This document shows positions 21,303-30,242 of a stretch of 33,456 bases of DNA, one piece after another (within the stretch, counting starts at the first letter, position 1; each line of letters starts with the position of its first letter). Origin of the DNA: a virus; the IMG/VR virus record IMGVR_UViG_3300024429_000081, positions 1 to 33,456 of that record; one strand, written 5' to 3'. The position numbers were made by a program, and so were the translations under genes. The notes below the pieces were generated by a model. That model searched no databases. It saw nothing but the letters and a program-made list of their open reading frames with translations, and was not told the DNA's origin.

Positions 21303-21517
21303 TTGTTTTTCTCCTTTAGGAGCTTTAGCTCCCTTTCTATTTTTCTTATCCTTTCGATATAAGGGGCGGTTACTTGTCCCAGATGAACTGGGTAGCGGGG
21401 AACCGCAGCAAGATTCTCTAAGCGAGTATCCCGCTTATCTCCGTTTAGAAAGTGAATAAGCCATCCTTTAGGAATTTTACCGTGAGCCTCTTGCCAAACC
21501 TCACGATTCTTATTCAT
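21299..21517 (-). CDS. HNH-like mini-protein between capsid and decoration genes, 72 aa
   Basis: Residues 15-42 (KIPKGWLIHFLNGDKRDTRL, then ENLAAVPR) follow the HNH pattern IPxGxxIHHxNGDxxDNRxENL, with a further His at VHLGQ. The second His of the usual HH pair is Phe here (IHF), so the general base may be lost. The N-terminal part is short, and the C-terminus is a basic helix (RIRKIERELKLLKEKNK). Its ATG overlaps the capsid stop (TAATG). It may be an inactive or reduced HNH homing-type remnant now used as a small binding protein. Confidence 0.65.
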   Translation of the reverse strand: MNKNREVWQEAHGKIPKGWLIHFLNGDKRDTRLENLAAVPRYPVHLGQVTAPYIERIRKIERELKLLKEKNK

Positions 21518-22395
21518 TAGCTTGTGGGTGCGGTAGCGTCAGACTCCATCTCGAAGACCCAGTCAATTCCAGCCCTGAGTCCATATTCATACTCATCGTA
21601 ATGGAATACGTCTGTAGCTCCACCACCAATATGCTCCTGTCTAACAAGTACTACTCTGGGTGCTCTGCCCTGAACCAGTATGATTCCTTGCTGGGAAAAG
21701 ACACCACCCTTTGCATCAAGTGAGCCATCTATAGGGATGTTGCCATCCTCATAAACCTCAACACCTGCAATGGGTAGGTTAAACCCAGTAGCAAATACTC
21801 TGGCTGACGGCCCCTCCATTGTCACGTAAGTGCCGATACCAGCCACTAGTTCATCGAATAAGTCCTTTAACTGGAAGCCATGTAAGACACATCGGTAAGG
21901 TGGAGGGCCAGGCTCAGTAACATTGCTTGAGATGTTATATTTAGCTGAAGCAATATGCCCACTGGTTAGTGTGTTACCAGCCCCAGGGTCAGATGTAGAA
22001 CTGCCAGCATCCAGTGCTGTAATGCCATCCTCGTCCTTCTTGCGTTGAATTGCGTTCTGTGCAAGAGCACCGATTTTGGCATAAACATTATTAGATATTC
22101 GGGCTGCTACCCTATCGGTAATTCGAGTCTGTATAGCCACAACCGTAGGAGTGATTGTTAAGATAGTATCAGCCAATTGCTGCGGATTATTTAGTACTGT
22201 AGTTTCTTGTACTGCCTGAGCGACAAGTTGGGCTAGCGATATTTCGTTCCAATCTAAACCCTCTCCCTCGCCCAGAGTAACCACATCCACTAGTTGGGGC
22301 ATAACGCCCTCAAACTCCCTGATAATTCTTGCTGAAGCTAGCATTTTAGGTAGACTGTCAGTAAGAGAACCAGTAATTGTCATTCCTGCTGCCAT
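21517..22395 (-). CDS. major capsid protein candidate
   Basis: 292 residues, following a scaffold-like gene and preceding decoration-type genes. It has an N-terminal helical arm (TDSLPKMLASARIIREFEGV), a central helix-rich part (TRITDRVAARISNNVYAKIG, ALAQNAIQRKKDEDG), then beta-rich segments (GTYVTMEGPSARVFATGFNL, PIAGVEVYEDGNI, GIILVQGRAPRVVLVRQEHI) and an Ala/Glu-rich end. The size and order fit an HK97-fold capsid protein. The name rests mainly on synteny plus pattern. Confidence 0.75.
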   Translation of the reverse strand: MAAGMTITGSLTDSLPKMLASARIIREFEGVMPQLVDVVTLGEGEGLDWNEISLAQLVAQAVQETTVLNNPQQLADTILTITPTVVAIQTRITDRVAARISNNVYAKIGALAQNAIQRKKDEDGITALDAGSSTSDPGAGNTLTSGHIASAKYNISSNVTEPGPPPYRCVLHGFQLKDLFDELVAGIGTYVTMEGPSARVFATGFNLPIAGVEVYEDGNIPIDGSLDAKGGVFSQQGIILVQGRAPRVVLVRQEHIGGGATDVFHYDEYEYGLRAGIDWVFEMESDATAPTS

Positions 22396-22407
22396 TTATT
22401 TTCTCCT

Positions 22408-22899
22408 TTATCTTGTGATTCCGAGTTTCTTGGCTCTCGCCATGGCATCCTTGTCTAGCGGAATTTTGCCAGAACCAATGCCTTCTGTGAAAGCCTCATC
22501 GGATAAACCTCCCTCTGTCTTTCCAGAATCAGGTATGGGATCATCCTTCAGCGTATCCCCAGTCTTGCCAAATAGGGTAGCATAGGCCTCAACCTTCTTG
22601 GGGTCTTCAATCCCAACTTCTTTGAGTTTCTCTACAGTTAGTCCAAACTTCTTAGCCGAAGCCTCTAGTCGCTCTGCCTGTAGGGTGTCAATGAATTTAG
22701 TCGCATCCCCTAGTTTAGTTTCTAGGTCTTTAGCCTTGTCTCCCCTCTTCGCAAGCTCATCTGAAACTCGCTTCAGAACCTCCGCCTCCTGCTCCTTGGT
22801 AAACTCAGGTTTTTGTGAACTAGGTTTGGCCACCGCTGGAGTAACTTCCGAACTTTTATCATCCGTAGTTACTTCATCAGCTTTCTTCTCTTCATCCAC
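22408..22899 (-). CDS. capsid scaffolding protein candidate
   Basis: 163 residues, highly charged, helical and directly before the capsid gene. The N-terminus is acidic (MDEEKKADEVTTDDKSSEVT), the centre is coiled coil (AEVLKRVSDELAKRGDKAKD, LETKLGDATKFIDTLQAERL), and the C-terminus ends in a basic KDAMARAKKLGITR, the usual capsid-contact end of scaffolds. It has no protease motif. Low-complexity charge and position support the assignment. Confidence 0.75.
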   Translation of the reverse strand: MDEEKKADEVTTDDKSSEVTPAVAKPSSQKPEFTKEQEAEVLKRVSDELAKRGDKAKDLETKLGDATKFIDTLQAERLEASAKKFGLTVEKLKEVGIEDPKKVEAYATLFGKTGDTLKDDPIPDSGKTEGGLSDEAFTEGIGSGKIPLDKDAMARAKKLGITR

Positions 22900-22925
22900 G
22901 GTGTGTTCCTCCTTTTTATTTTATC

Positions 22926-22948
22926 GCCAGTATTAAAGATTTACTGGC
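22926..22948 (-). other. 7-bp hairpin after the giant virion gene
   Basis: GCCAGTA and TACTGGC pair across a 9-base loop, overlapping the stop of the 1,804-residue gene. No U-run follows, so it is probably an mRNA processing or stability element, not a terminator. Confidence 0.35.
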
Positions 22949-25900
22949 TAGTCTAAGATGTCTTCTAATGTGCCAAGGTAGCCTTCTTCTGCCTCTTCCT
23001 TGGGCTTCCTGGCTGGCTTCCAGCCCCAATTCTCCTGCCCCCATTCATCAAATTCGGGGTTATCATACCTATATCCCTTGGCTTCTCTGCTGTTGCCACC
23101 ATGCTCGGCAGATATAGCTTTATATTCAAAGTAATTCTTTACAAGATTTCTGGGTGGTAGTCCAAGCCCCATCTGATCCAATGGGATACCTAACTCAGCC
23201 CCCCATTTTTCTACAAGGTTATAAGCTTCAGCTGATTGTAGATTACCCCCATAACCCCATAAGGCAAGCATAGCGTCTATATTGGAGTTGGCAATCCTGT
23301 ATTCCGTTCTCCAGTCCCTAGTAAAATCGGGGTGTTTTACTATAAAGGCTTCCCGTTCCTCATCTGTTTTGAGACTAATGTATGTTTGCCAAAGCGGTAA
23401 GTATGGAGCAGGAACATCAGATGAGAGTGATATATCTATAATCGGCTTCCAGGGTAAGTCCCAGTAGTCCCTGCCGATAAGCTCCGTGTCGTGTGCCTTC
23501 CTGAGCCAGACTTCATTAAGACCCTCAATGCGTTTCTTTTCCTCATAGTATTTGAGTATTCTTTCGTATGTAGCTAACCCCCACTTCTCAATGAAATCGC
23601 TTATCCTTCTATCCCTTTCATCCCAATCATAATTGCCATCTATATCTACCATATCTTCGGCGAAGAGGATTCGGGAACTATATTCAGCCATGGCTATATC
23701 ATCAAGAAATCCATATTTATCTTCCTCTTCCTCTTTCTTGGCGAAGTAATTGTAAATATCAGAATAAGTCGGGTCTCTCTCTATGGTTTCAAGGGACACG
23801 CCATACATTTGCCCAGCTTCACCAGCCATGTCCCTGTATTCACGGGTATCTATCTCACCCATTATTAATTGTCCTGTGAGTTGGTTAATCCTGTCATAGT
23901 AAATCTCTTTGGATTCCGCCATGACTTCTTGCCATTGCCCCCAGATTCCACTATCTCTTACAGCACTATCAGCCTGAGCTTCTATGTATAAATCATTCAG
24001 GTCTGAGTAACGGGCAAGTAAATTCATCTTCTGCACATCTGTTAGGTGTGCCCATTCCAGCTTGTCATCCCTCCAAGCTCCTATCTGTGCTTCGTCAAGC
24101 TCTTCTCTTGGCATACTGGGTATATATTCCTTAGCCTTATCGTAGAACCTTACCCATCCACTCTCAGGGAATGTCCGTAATCCGAATAGTTCTGCTGGTA
24201 TAATAAGTTGTCTAGCTAACCCCTCTGGTATCTCCGCATCCGTAGACCATGATGGGAAAACCAAGGGATTAACGCCCTGTTCCAACCAAATCGGCTCAAA
24301 CATCTTGGCTATGTGCATTAAATATTCATCAACGGATTCTATCGGATAACCAAGAAAGTCCCTATGCTCTGCCAACTGGACTATATTGCTAGTTACTGGC
24401 GATGTGCGGGTAAACCACCAGTAGACGAATGGATTGTCTCTGTTTACGCTTCCGTTTTTAATAATTTTTATGAAGTCTATTATCTCTCTATCCCCGACCT
24501 CATTTACTGTGGCCATAATATTGCCACTAAGTCTGAGTAGACCATACCAGAATGAACCTAAGCCCATATAGTAGTTGCCAATTTTAATAGTCATAAATCT
24601 GGCCGAGGGCTTCCATCCCCATTCTTTTGTTATCGGGTCTTGAACTACACCGAACCCTTCAAGAACAGAATCCCAAGCATCATCGTGTGATTTCCCCTCA
24701 AGAGTAGCTAGTCCATATTGTAATGCAGAATAATAGAGTACTCCAGCACTAACCATCCCGCCCAGTGCCTTACGGGCCATTTGCCCTGTATATCCACCTC
24801 TAAATATACTAGCCAGAACTGATGCGCAGGCTCTGGTGTATCTTGGGGCAAACCACATAAAAGAAGATTCAAGTTGCCTTGTAAGTTGAGGGACACCCAT
24901 ACCAGCAGTATCAATTATTCCAGTCATTCTATCCAGAAATCTTACTAATTGAAACTCCTGTCCCCTTTTTATTGCGGATGGTGCGAGGATTTCCCAGAAT
25001 GTGTTTCTGACATACTCTCCACCAGACAACCAGGCGACCTCAGCCCTACCAAATGGGTCAAGTGGTATTCTCCTTAAAGCCTTCGCGCCAAAGCCCCCGA
25101 ATCCAGTCTTCGCCCCCAAGACTTCAAAGTAATCTATGGCCTGAGAACTTCCACCAAAGCCAATACGCTCAGTGCTTAATTTCCCAAACTTCCCCTTCAT
25201 CATTTTGTAGAAAACTTCTGGTCTAAAGAAACTGTTGACTGAATACCAAAATCCTCTATACCACTGCCCCATCAACTTAACCCCAATAGGGGGGTTTATC
25301 AGTAAATAGGCGTGGGCTAAACCAAATGAGGGCATTCCCTGAATAGCTTGCCAGGAAAAGTCAAGGGCAGCTTTTGTAATTCTTAAAATTCCAGCCAAGT
25401 CAGAGGTAAATCTTAACGCCTTTAGCCCGCTCTTATGCCCAAACCACATATTGACTACATCAATGAACTCTCTATCATAGAGTCTTCCGCCAAACATAGG
25501 CTGCATAATGTAACCGTGTTCTATGCCTGGCTGCCTAATCTTCTCCATCTCAAGGGCTTTCTCCGACTTGGCCTGCCAGAAAGGCCCCCTCCGTGCTTCC
25601 TTCAGGGCTTTCGCCTCTAGTTTTAACGAGTTTAATGCCGCCAATCTCTCCGCTCCTGTTTTAACAGGCGGTAACTCATAGGCGACTTTCTTAATTATTG
25701 TCTCAGCCTCAATGCCTTCTATCATTGGTTTTAGAGCAACATCTGGCGGTGGTAATCCAGCCCTCTTGTGTAATTCAACAAGTCTGGTATAATCATCGGC
25801 TGATAATCTAGTTACCCTAGCAACACCTTCAACCATCCCCTTTTGAGGATAGCCAAACATATCTTTAGGCAATCCCTCGCTTGGTGTATATCTTGGCAGC

Positions 25901-28362
25901 GTATCCACGCTATCTAATGCTTTAAGGATTCTCTTGGCACCCTTATCACCAGTCTTAACAGCCAAATCCTCTATGACATAGCGATAAGCTAGCCTTTCCT
26001 CAAAGGGCATAACACTGAATGCCTCAGCCATTCTATGGTCGCTGGGCAAACGTCCTGGTTTTTCAGGGTATCTCTTGAGTGTTTCTATGTATTTACCCAG
26101 AGCCTTTACTGTGGTTGGTTCTTTTGTCAAATACCTGAGACGATACCCCAACTCTGGGAATTGTTTTTCCATAGCTTTTAGGGTTGCCTCTGGCAGTCTC
26201 TCGCCTCGTATGGCTCTGTTAATAACACTCTCAAACTTAGCTGCACCAGCAAGCTCAGCTTGTGTGAGTTCCGCTCTGGCCACCAACTCTGGTGCTCTTT
26301 CTGCCAATATCACTGAGGGTTTAGTCCCATATTCAGCGACCATTAGGGCAAAGCGTTCATCACCTATCTTCTTAAAGGCTTCTTCTATGTAAGTGCCAAT
26401 CCACTCTTCTGGGTTGGGGCTGTATCTAATACCCCACTCAATGCCAGTATCCATTGTGGGTGCCTTCCTGCGCATCTCGTAGGCTCTCTTAGCCCCTAAT
26501 CCACCACCCTTAACCCCAGGCTTACCTCTGACAAGAATAAGCTCCCCAGCCTTGTTATATTTACCCATAACCACCCTGTGAACCCACCATTCAGCAGTAA
26601 CCCCCTTTGGGGCTACGCCTTCAGTTATGAGTAAATCAGTAACGCCTGTAAATAATTCGTGTGTTCTATTGACATATTCTATCTGTCGGGCATTAAGGGC
26701 GTATTTACCTGGGTGAATGAATATATCCTCAAGCGTGCCAGTGGCATCTTTTGTTAATCGCCTTATGGTTGTAGAAACGCCTTCTTTATTAAAGCCAAAC
26801 AATTTAACTGGGTTAGCAGAAACTCCTCTTAACTCTAAGAGCTTCGCTGCCCTGAGATTCCTACCAGCAGATTCAAAAAACAACTTAACACCAGCAGCCC
26901 TGCCAACAACATCCTCAACAATCGCACTATTCAACCTAACAAGCAGTCTGGGGTCAATCGCTCTAATAAAGGGCTTTGCCAGGGGTAATTTGGCAATCCT
27001 TTGTGTTACTCTCTTCATCCAATTGCTTGCAAATAAGTCCGCTGCTATTGCCTCGCTCTTGGGGAGTTTCATTATTAGATGCGTTGTTTCACCTATAATC
27101 TTCCTTGCAGCACTGGGAACAATCCTAGCCGCTGCACGTGCAGTTAATTCCAGTGGCTTTGTTATGGGGTAGAAAACTGCCCTCTCCGTCTTGATAACTG
27201 CCCCAGCCATTTTTGCAGCCCAGTTGCCGATAACTGGAATACGGCTTACCATTCTCGCCCCAGTTCCAGCAATACCACCTAATGTAATGAGATAAGCTGG
27301 ATTAAGCCACTCGGAAATCTCGGTAGCTACCCTAGCGGGACCTGTAAGTTGATTGGTGTATTCCTCCCAAGCAAGGCTTACATCTTCAGAAAAAGCCCAA
27401 CCCCAACCGTGTTGTTCCCAGGCCTTATCCAATCTTATAATAAAAAGCCTATCAGCAGGACTACCCTGGCCGATTGCCAGTTGGAATCTAGCCCTAGCCT
27501 CCCCCACAAATGCTTCCCAGGGTCTTTGGACGTATGTTTCAATCGTAGCACCAAGCACACCAAGCCCACCCAAAAGAACATCCCCAACCTCACCCCATGT
27601 CCAGCCACCTGTAGTCAACTCTTCCCAAGCAGCCCCCAAGCCCATCGTTGCCTGTTCCATTACTGGTATTGGCTCCCCTGTTAATAGTGATTCTAATTCA
27701 GGGTCACTAATATCAGGGAACATTATCCTTAACAATGATTCCGTTTCAGGGGTTCTGCCGATTTCCTGTATCTCGGAGAGGAACTCGCCCCACCTCTCAG
27801 TGGCTATCCTCTGTTCTTCTTCAATCCTTATTCTTTCTTCTGGCGGTGGGGTTACAGTTACCTCCTCCACTTCTGGGAAGTAGTATTCAATTACCTCACC
27901 GATTTCACGCCCTGGGAACAGTCCCCCTAAAAGACGGAAAATCTCGGTCTCTGGTTCTTCGGGTGGTAGTGCCTCAAACTCATCCCACTCTTCTGCCAGT
28001 GCAAGCCTTCTCATTTGAGCCAGACTATAGGATTCTCCCTCTGGGGAGACATATACATCACCACCAAAAAGCTCCCAGCCCCCTGGCTCTACAAGGGAAT
28101 AGGTAAATCCTTGCTCAGTTTCAGCGGGTGTGAGTTTAACCCCCCAACCTTCGGGAAGCGTAACCCCTATATCTTGGGGTGTATAAACTCTAGCTTCAGG
28201 AACATCAATCACCTGCCCACCAAGTTGCCTACCAACATCTTCTACCATACCGATAGCCCAGGGAATTTCCACTTCTGGTTCTTCAATTTTAGGGACTTCC
28301 TCTTCTTCTTCGGCTATCGGGGGGATTTTAATTCTCTTACCGAGGGGTTGGACTACCGCCAC
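22948..28362 (-). CDS. giant virion-associated protein, 1,804 aa, candidate ejection/polyvalent protein
   Basis: It lies between portal and scaffold, on a GTG start with GGGGG upstream, overlapping a 56-residue gene by 26 bases. The N-terminus is acidic (EEEEEVPKIEEPEVEIP). Around residues 240-420 are amphipathic and hydrophobic helices; the centre (about 950-1350) is rich in aromatic and membrane-like stretches (GGMVSAGVLYYSALQYGLAT, MGLGSFWYGLLRLSGNIMAT), and the last 400 residues are charged and W/Y-rich (WRTEYRIANSNIDAMLALWG). No catalytic motif is recognised. Size, hydrophobic helices and place beside the portal fit an internal ejection protein or a polyvalent-protein shell. It is also the best candidate for a substitute tape measure. 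Confidence 0.75.
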   Translation of the reverse strand: MAVVQPLGKRIKIPPIAEEEEEVPKIEEPEVEIPWAIGMVEDVGRQLGGQVIDVPEARVYTPQDIGVTLPEGWGVKLTPAETEQGFTYSLVEPGGWELFGGDVYVSPEGESYSLAQMRRLALAEEWDEFEALPPEEPETEIFRLLGGLFPGREIGEVIEYYFPEVEEVTVTPPPEERIRIEEEQRIATERWGEFLSEIQEIGRTPETESLLRIMFPDISDPELESLLTGEPIPVMEQATMGLGAAWEELTTGGWTWGEVGDVLLGGLGVLGATIETYVQRPWEAFVGEARARFQLAIGQGSPADRLFIIRLDKAWEQHGWGWAFSEDVSLAWEEYTNQLTGPARVATEISEWLNPAYLITLGGIAGTGARMVSRIPVIGNWAAKMAGAVIKTERAVFYPITKPLELTARAAARIVPSAARKIIGETTHLIMKLPKSEAIAADLFASNWMKRVTQRIAKLPLAKPFIRAIDPRLLVRLNSAIVEDVVGRAAGVKLFFESAGRNLRAAKLLELRGVSANPVKLFGFNKEGVSTTIRRLTKDATGTLEDIFIHPGKYALNARQIEYVNRTHELFTGVTDLLITEGVAPKGVTAEWWVHRVVMGKYNKAGELILVRGKPGVKGGGLGAKRAYEMRRKAPTMDTGIEWGIRYSPNPEEWIGTYIEEAFKKIGDERFALMVAEYGTKPSVILAERAPELVARAELTQAELAGAAKFESVINRAIRGERLPEATLKAMEKQFPELGYRLRYLTKEPTTVKALGKYIETLKRYPEKPGRLPSDHRMAEAFSVMPFEERLAYRYVIEDLAVKTGDKGAKRILKALDSVDTLPRYTPSEGLPKDMFGYPQKGMVEGVARVTRLSADDYTRLVELHKRAGLPPPDVALKPMIEGIEAETIIKKVAYELPPVKTGAERLAALNSLKLEAKALKEARRGPFWQAKSEKALEMEKIRQPGIEHGYIMQPMFGGRLYDREFIDVVNMWFGHKSGLKALRFTSDLAGILRITKAALDFSWQAIQGMPSFGLAHAYLLINPPIGVKLMGQWYRGFWYSVNSFFRPEVFYKMMKGKFGKLSTERIGFGGSSQAIDYFEVLGAKTGFGGFGAKALRRIPLDPFGRAEVAWLSGGEYVRNTFWEILAPSAIKRGQEFQLVRFLDRMTGIIDTAGMGVPQLTRQLESSFMWFAPRYTRACASVLASIFRGGYTGQMARKALGGMVSAGVLYYSALQYGLATLEGKSHDDAWDSVLEGFGVVQDPITKEWGWKPSARFMTIKIGNYYMGLGSFWYGLLRLSGNIMATVNEVGDREIIDFIKIIKNGSVNRDNPFVYWWFTRTSPVTSNIVQLAEHRDFLGYPIESVDEYLMHIAKMFEPIWLEQGVNPLVFPSWSTDAEIPEGLARQLIIPAELFGLRTFPESGWVRFYDKAKEYIPSMPREELDEAQIGAWRDDKLEWAHLTDVQKMNLLARYSDLNDLYIEAQADSAVRDSGIWGQWQEVMAESKEIYYDRINQLTGQLIMGEIDTREYRDMAGEAGQMYGVSLETIERDPTYSDIYNYFAKKEEEEDKYGFLDDIAMAEYSSRILFAEDMVDIDGNYDWDERDRRISDFIEKWGLATYERILKYYEEKKRIEGLNEVWLRKAHDTELIGRDYWDLPWKPIIDISLSSDVPAPYLPLWQTYISLKTDEEREAFIVKHPDFTRDWRTEYRIANSNIDAMLALWGYGGNLQSAEAYNLVEKWGAELGIPLDQMGLGLPPRNLVKNYFEYKAISAEHGGNSREAKGYRYDNPEFDEWGQENWGWKPARKPKEEAEEGYLGTLEDILD

Positions 28363-28507
28363 GCTTTACCCCCTTCATTCTGTTTATAAAAGCCCTTAAA
28401 CTATTCATCGATCTTGCATTCCCGCCTTGTGGGGTTTGCTGATTCAAAATTGCGTCTATTTCTTTATTCAATTTTGATATTTTCGCATCTACTGTTGCCT
28501 TAGACAT
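28337..28507 (-). CDS. small protein between portal and giant gene, 56 aa
   Basis: Found by translating the gap. It begins MSKATVDAKISKLNKEIDAI and ends MKGVKRGGSPTPR, with a helical N-terminal half and a basic tail. The ATG overlaps the portal stop by eight bases, and the end overlaps the giant gene's GTG, so three genes are coupled. GAGGGTGAAA precedes the ATG. Role unknown; a portal- or scaffold-associated accessory is possible. Confidence 0.65.
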   Translation of the reverse strand: MSKATVDAKISKLNKEIDAILNQQTPQGGNARSMNSLRAFINRMKGVKRGGSPTPR

Positions 28508-30239
28508 TTTCACCCTCTATTGCTCGGCGTTCCCTATTGGCAGTAGCCGCACCAGCTCGCTCCTCCTCATCTCTTACAAATTCCTCTGAAGGCTCAAGCT
28601 CTCCCCTACCGACGGGTCTTCGTACAGCACCACCCCCACCGCCCATTAATGGGACTAAACCTTCGGGTGGTTGTGCCCCCTTCCCTTCTTGCACTGGGGG
28701 AGCTTGGGGAACGGGACTCATCTTTTGTCTCAACCTACTCAAAAGAGTGGGCTTGAGCATATCTGCCTTAATATCTGACATTGTATTATCTTCATTATAA
28801 AGCCCAACGATAGTGTCATATAACACAGGATCTGGATCTAACACAGCAGCTTTTTCTGCATTCTTCTTTAATTTCTCCCCATCTGGATCACGGAGTTTAA
28901 GAATATCTTTTCTTATGGTGTCTTCTGACAAAAACGCCATAGCAGCAACAGCTACAGAGTAATTCGCTATCTCCTGCTCAGGAGACTGTGAGAAATACCT
29001 GAATTTTATCGTGTAACTACCCTTTAGCTTACTGGGTTCAAAACTCCTTCGGTGGGATTCCTCTCCTAACTCCGCACTCTTCCCGTATTTAATAAATTGT
29101 CTTATAAATAATTTAGCCAACTGCTGATAGTAAAGCGAAAGTGCCATTAGCCTTGGAACGAATATCTGGTCTTTTGATTCACTTAATTTCGCAATAGCCA
29201 CTGCCGAAAGAGGGAAGGAAAGGTTGCCATAATCTATATTTGAAAGTGCCCCCCTTTGCGCCCTAGCCTCTAGCATCTGGAGAAGGTAGCGGGTAGCCAT
29301 CTTCATATCGTTTGTTGGGATTGGCGTAAACCCACCACCTATCTCAACTGCTGTCATTTGCCCTGGGTCACGTGGGTTATCATCTGGAAGTTCAGCCCCC
29401 GAACCAGCTTCACTATGCAATTGCAACCCAGCCTGAAACGACTGCATATTTTGTGTCATAAGTATTGAGGCTGCTTTGTTCAAATTGAGATACATACCCC
29501 TATCAAGGGAGAATATGCTTTCTCCACGATGTTCCTCTGCGAGTTCATCCTGTAACATAGAGCCAGAGGGAACCCTTTGGTATATACAGGGGTTTTCATC
29601 ATACTTGTGTGGTTTTGTCCTTTGGTCAGCCCCCTCAATGGAAATGATGTTCTGTTTAGGAGTCCATAAATCGAGAATCTTGCCAGTTTTCCCAGCAACA
29701 TCCTTGTTGTATTCGGCTTTTATATCAGCCTTGCCACGAATTGTCTCATAGGCATTCATATCAAGACCATTGCGGTCAAATTCAAACGTTACATACTTCG
29801 TATCCCAAGGCATAACATCTATTATCAATTCTCCGTTTTCAACTCTTATAAGATTCCTTGAAGACAACCTCCCACGAATGCAGACATGTTCACAATTCCA
29901 AGCATAAAGAGTTGAGTATCCCTGTTTTATAAGATTCTGGTCAGCCTCCCATAAACAGGCGTTAATAAAATCTTCTATATAGGTTGCGTCTATACCCTTC
30001 CCCTCTACAACCACCTGCTGGTAAGCACTTGAGAGAATAGCGATTGCACGATGGGCGAATACGGCAGCATCATTTAATGTAATATTGTGGACACCCTTCA
30101 CCGCCAGATTCGTTTCAATATTGCGCATTATATAGGGTTCAAGGTAATACAATTTCCTGTCGGCATCCATCCTATTATATAATCCCTGTAATTCATCCTT
30201 GCGTCTCTTATGTTTGGTAAGATATTCTTCCATAAGCAC
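28500..30239 (-). CDS. portal protein candidate, 579 aa
   Basis: Immediately after the terminase. The protein is mostly helical with a central beta region, and its N-terminus holds KRRKDELQGLYNRMDADRKL. Segments WDTKYVTFEFDRNG, KILDLWTPKQNIISIEG and YQRVPSGSML resemble the wing/stem region, followed by the long helices of the crown (MATRYLLQMLEARAQRGALS, ALSLYYQQLAKLFIRQFIKY) and an acidic/basic low-complexity tail. Length is within the portal range. The start is a GTG at 30239; an ATG two codons later is equally possible. Assignment rests on synteny and pattern. Confidence 0.75.
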   Translation of the reverse strand: MLMEEYLTKHKRRKDELQGLYNRMDADRKLYYLEPYIMRNIETNLAVKGVHNITLNDAAVFAHRAIAILSSAYQQVVVEGKGIDATYIEDFINACLWEADQNLIKQGYSTLYAWNCEHVCIRGRLSSRNLIRVENGELIIDVMPWDTKYVTFEFDRNGLDMNAYETIRGKADIKAEYNKDVAGKTGKILDLWTPKQNIISIEGADQRTKPHKYDENPCIYQRVPSGSMLQDELAEEHRGESIFSLDRGMYLNLNKAASILMTQNMQSFQAGLQLHSEAGSGAELPDDNPRDPGQMTAVEIGGGFTPIPTNDMKMATRYLLQMLEARAQRGALSNIDYGNLSFPLSAVAIAKLSESKDQIFVPRLMALSLYYQQLAKLFIRQFIKYGKSAELGEESHRRSFEPSKLKGSYTIKFRYFSQSPEQEIANYSVAVAAMAFLSEDTIRKDILKLRDPDGEKLKKNAEKAAVLDPDPVLYDTIVGLYNEDNTMSDIKADMLKPTLLSRLRQKMSPVPQAPPVQEGKGAQPPEGLVPLMGGGGGAVRRPVGRGELEPSEEFVRDEEERAGAATANRERRAIEGENV

Positions 30240-30242
30240 CTA

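Noticed and set aside
27349-28106. Long plus-strand frames of 111-176 codons opposite the giant gene
   Set aside because: They are shadows of the 1,804-residue frame; their translations are rich in Ser, Pro and Leu with no protein-like pattern.
29480-29701. 73-codon minus-strand frame inside the portal gene
   Set aside because: It lies wholly within the portal frame in another phase and has no independent start signal.
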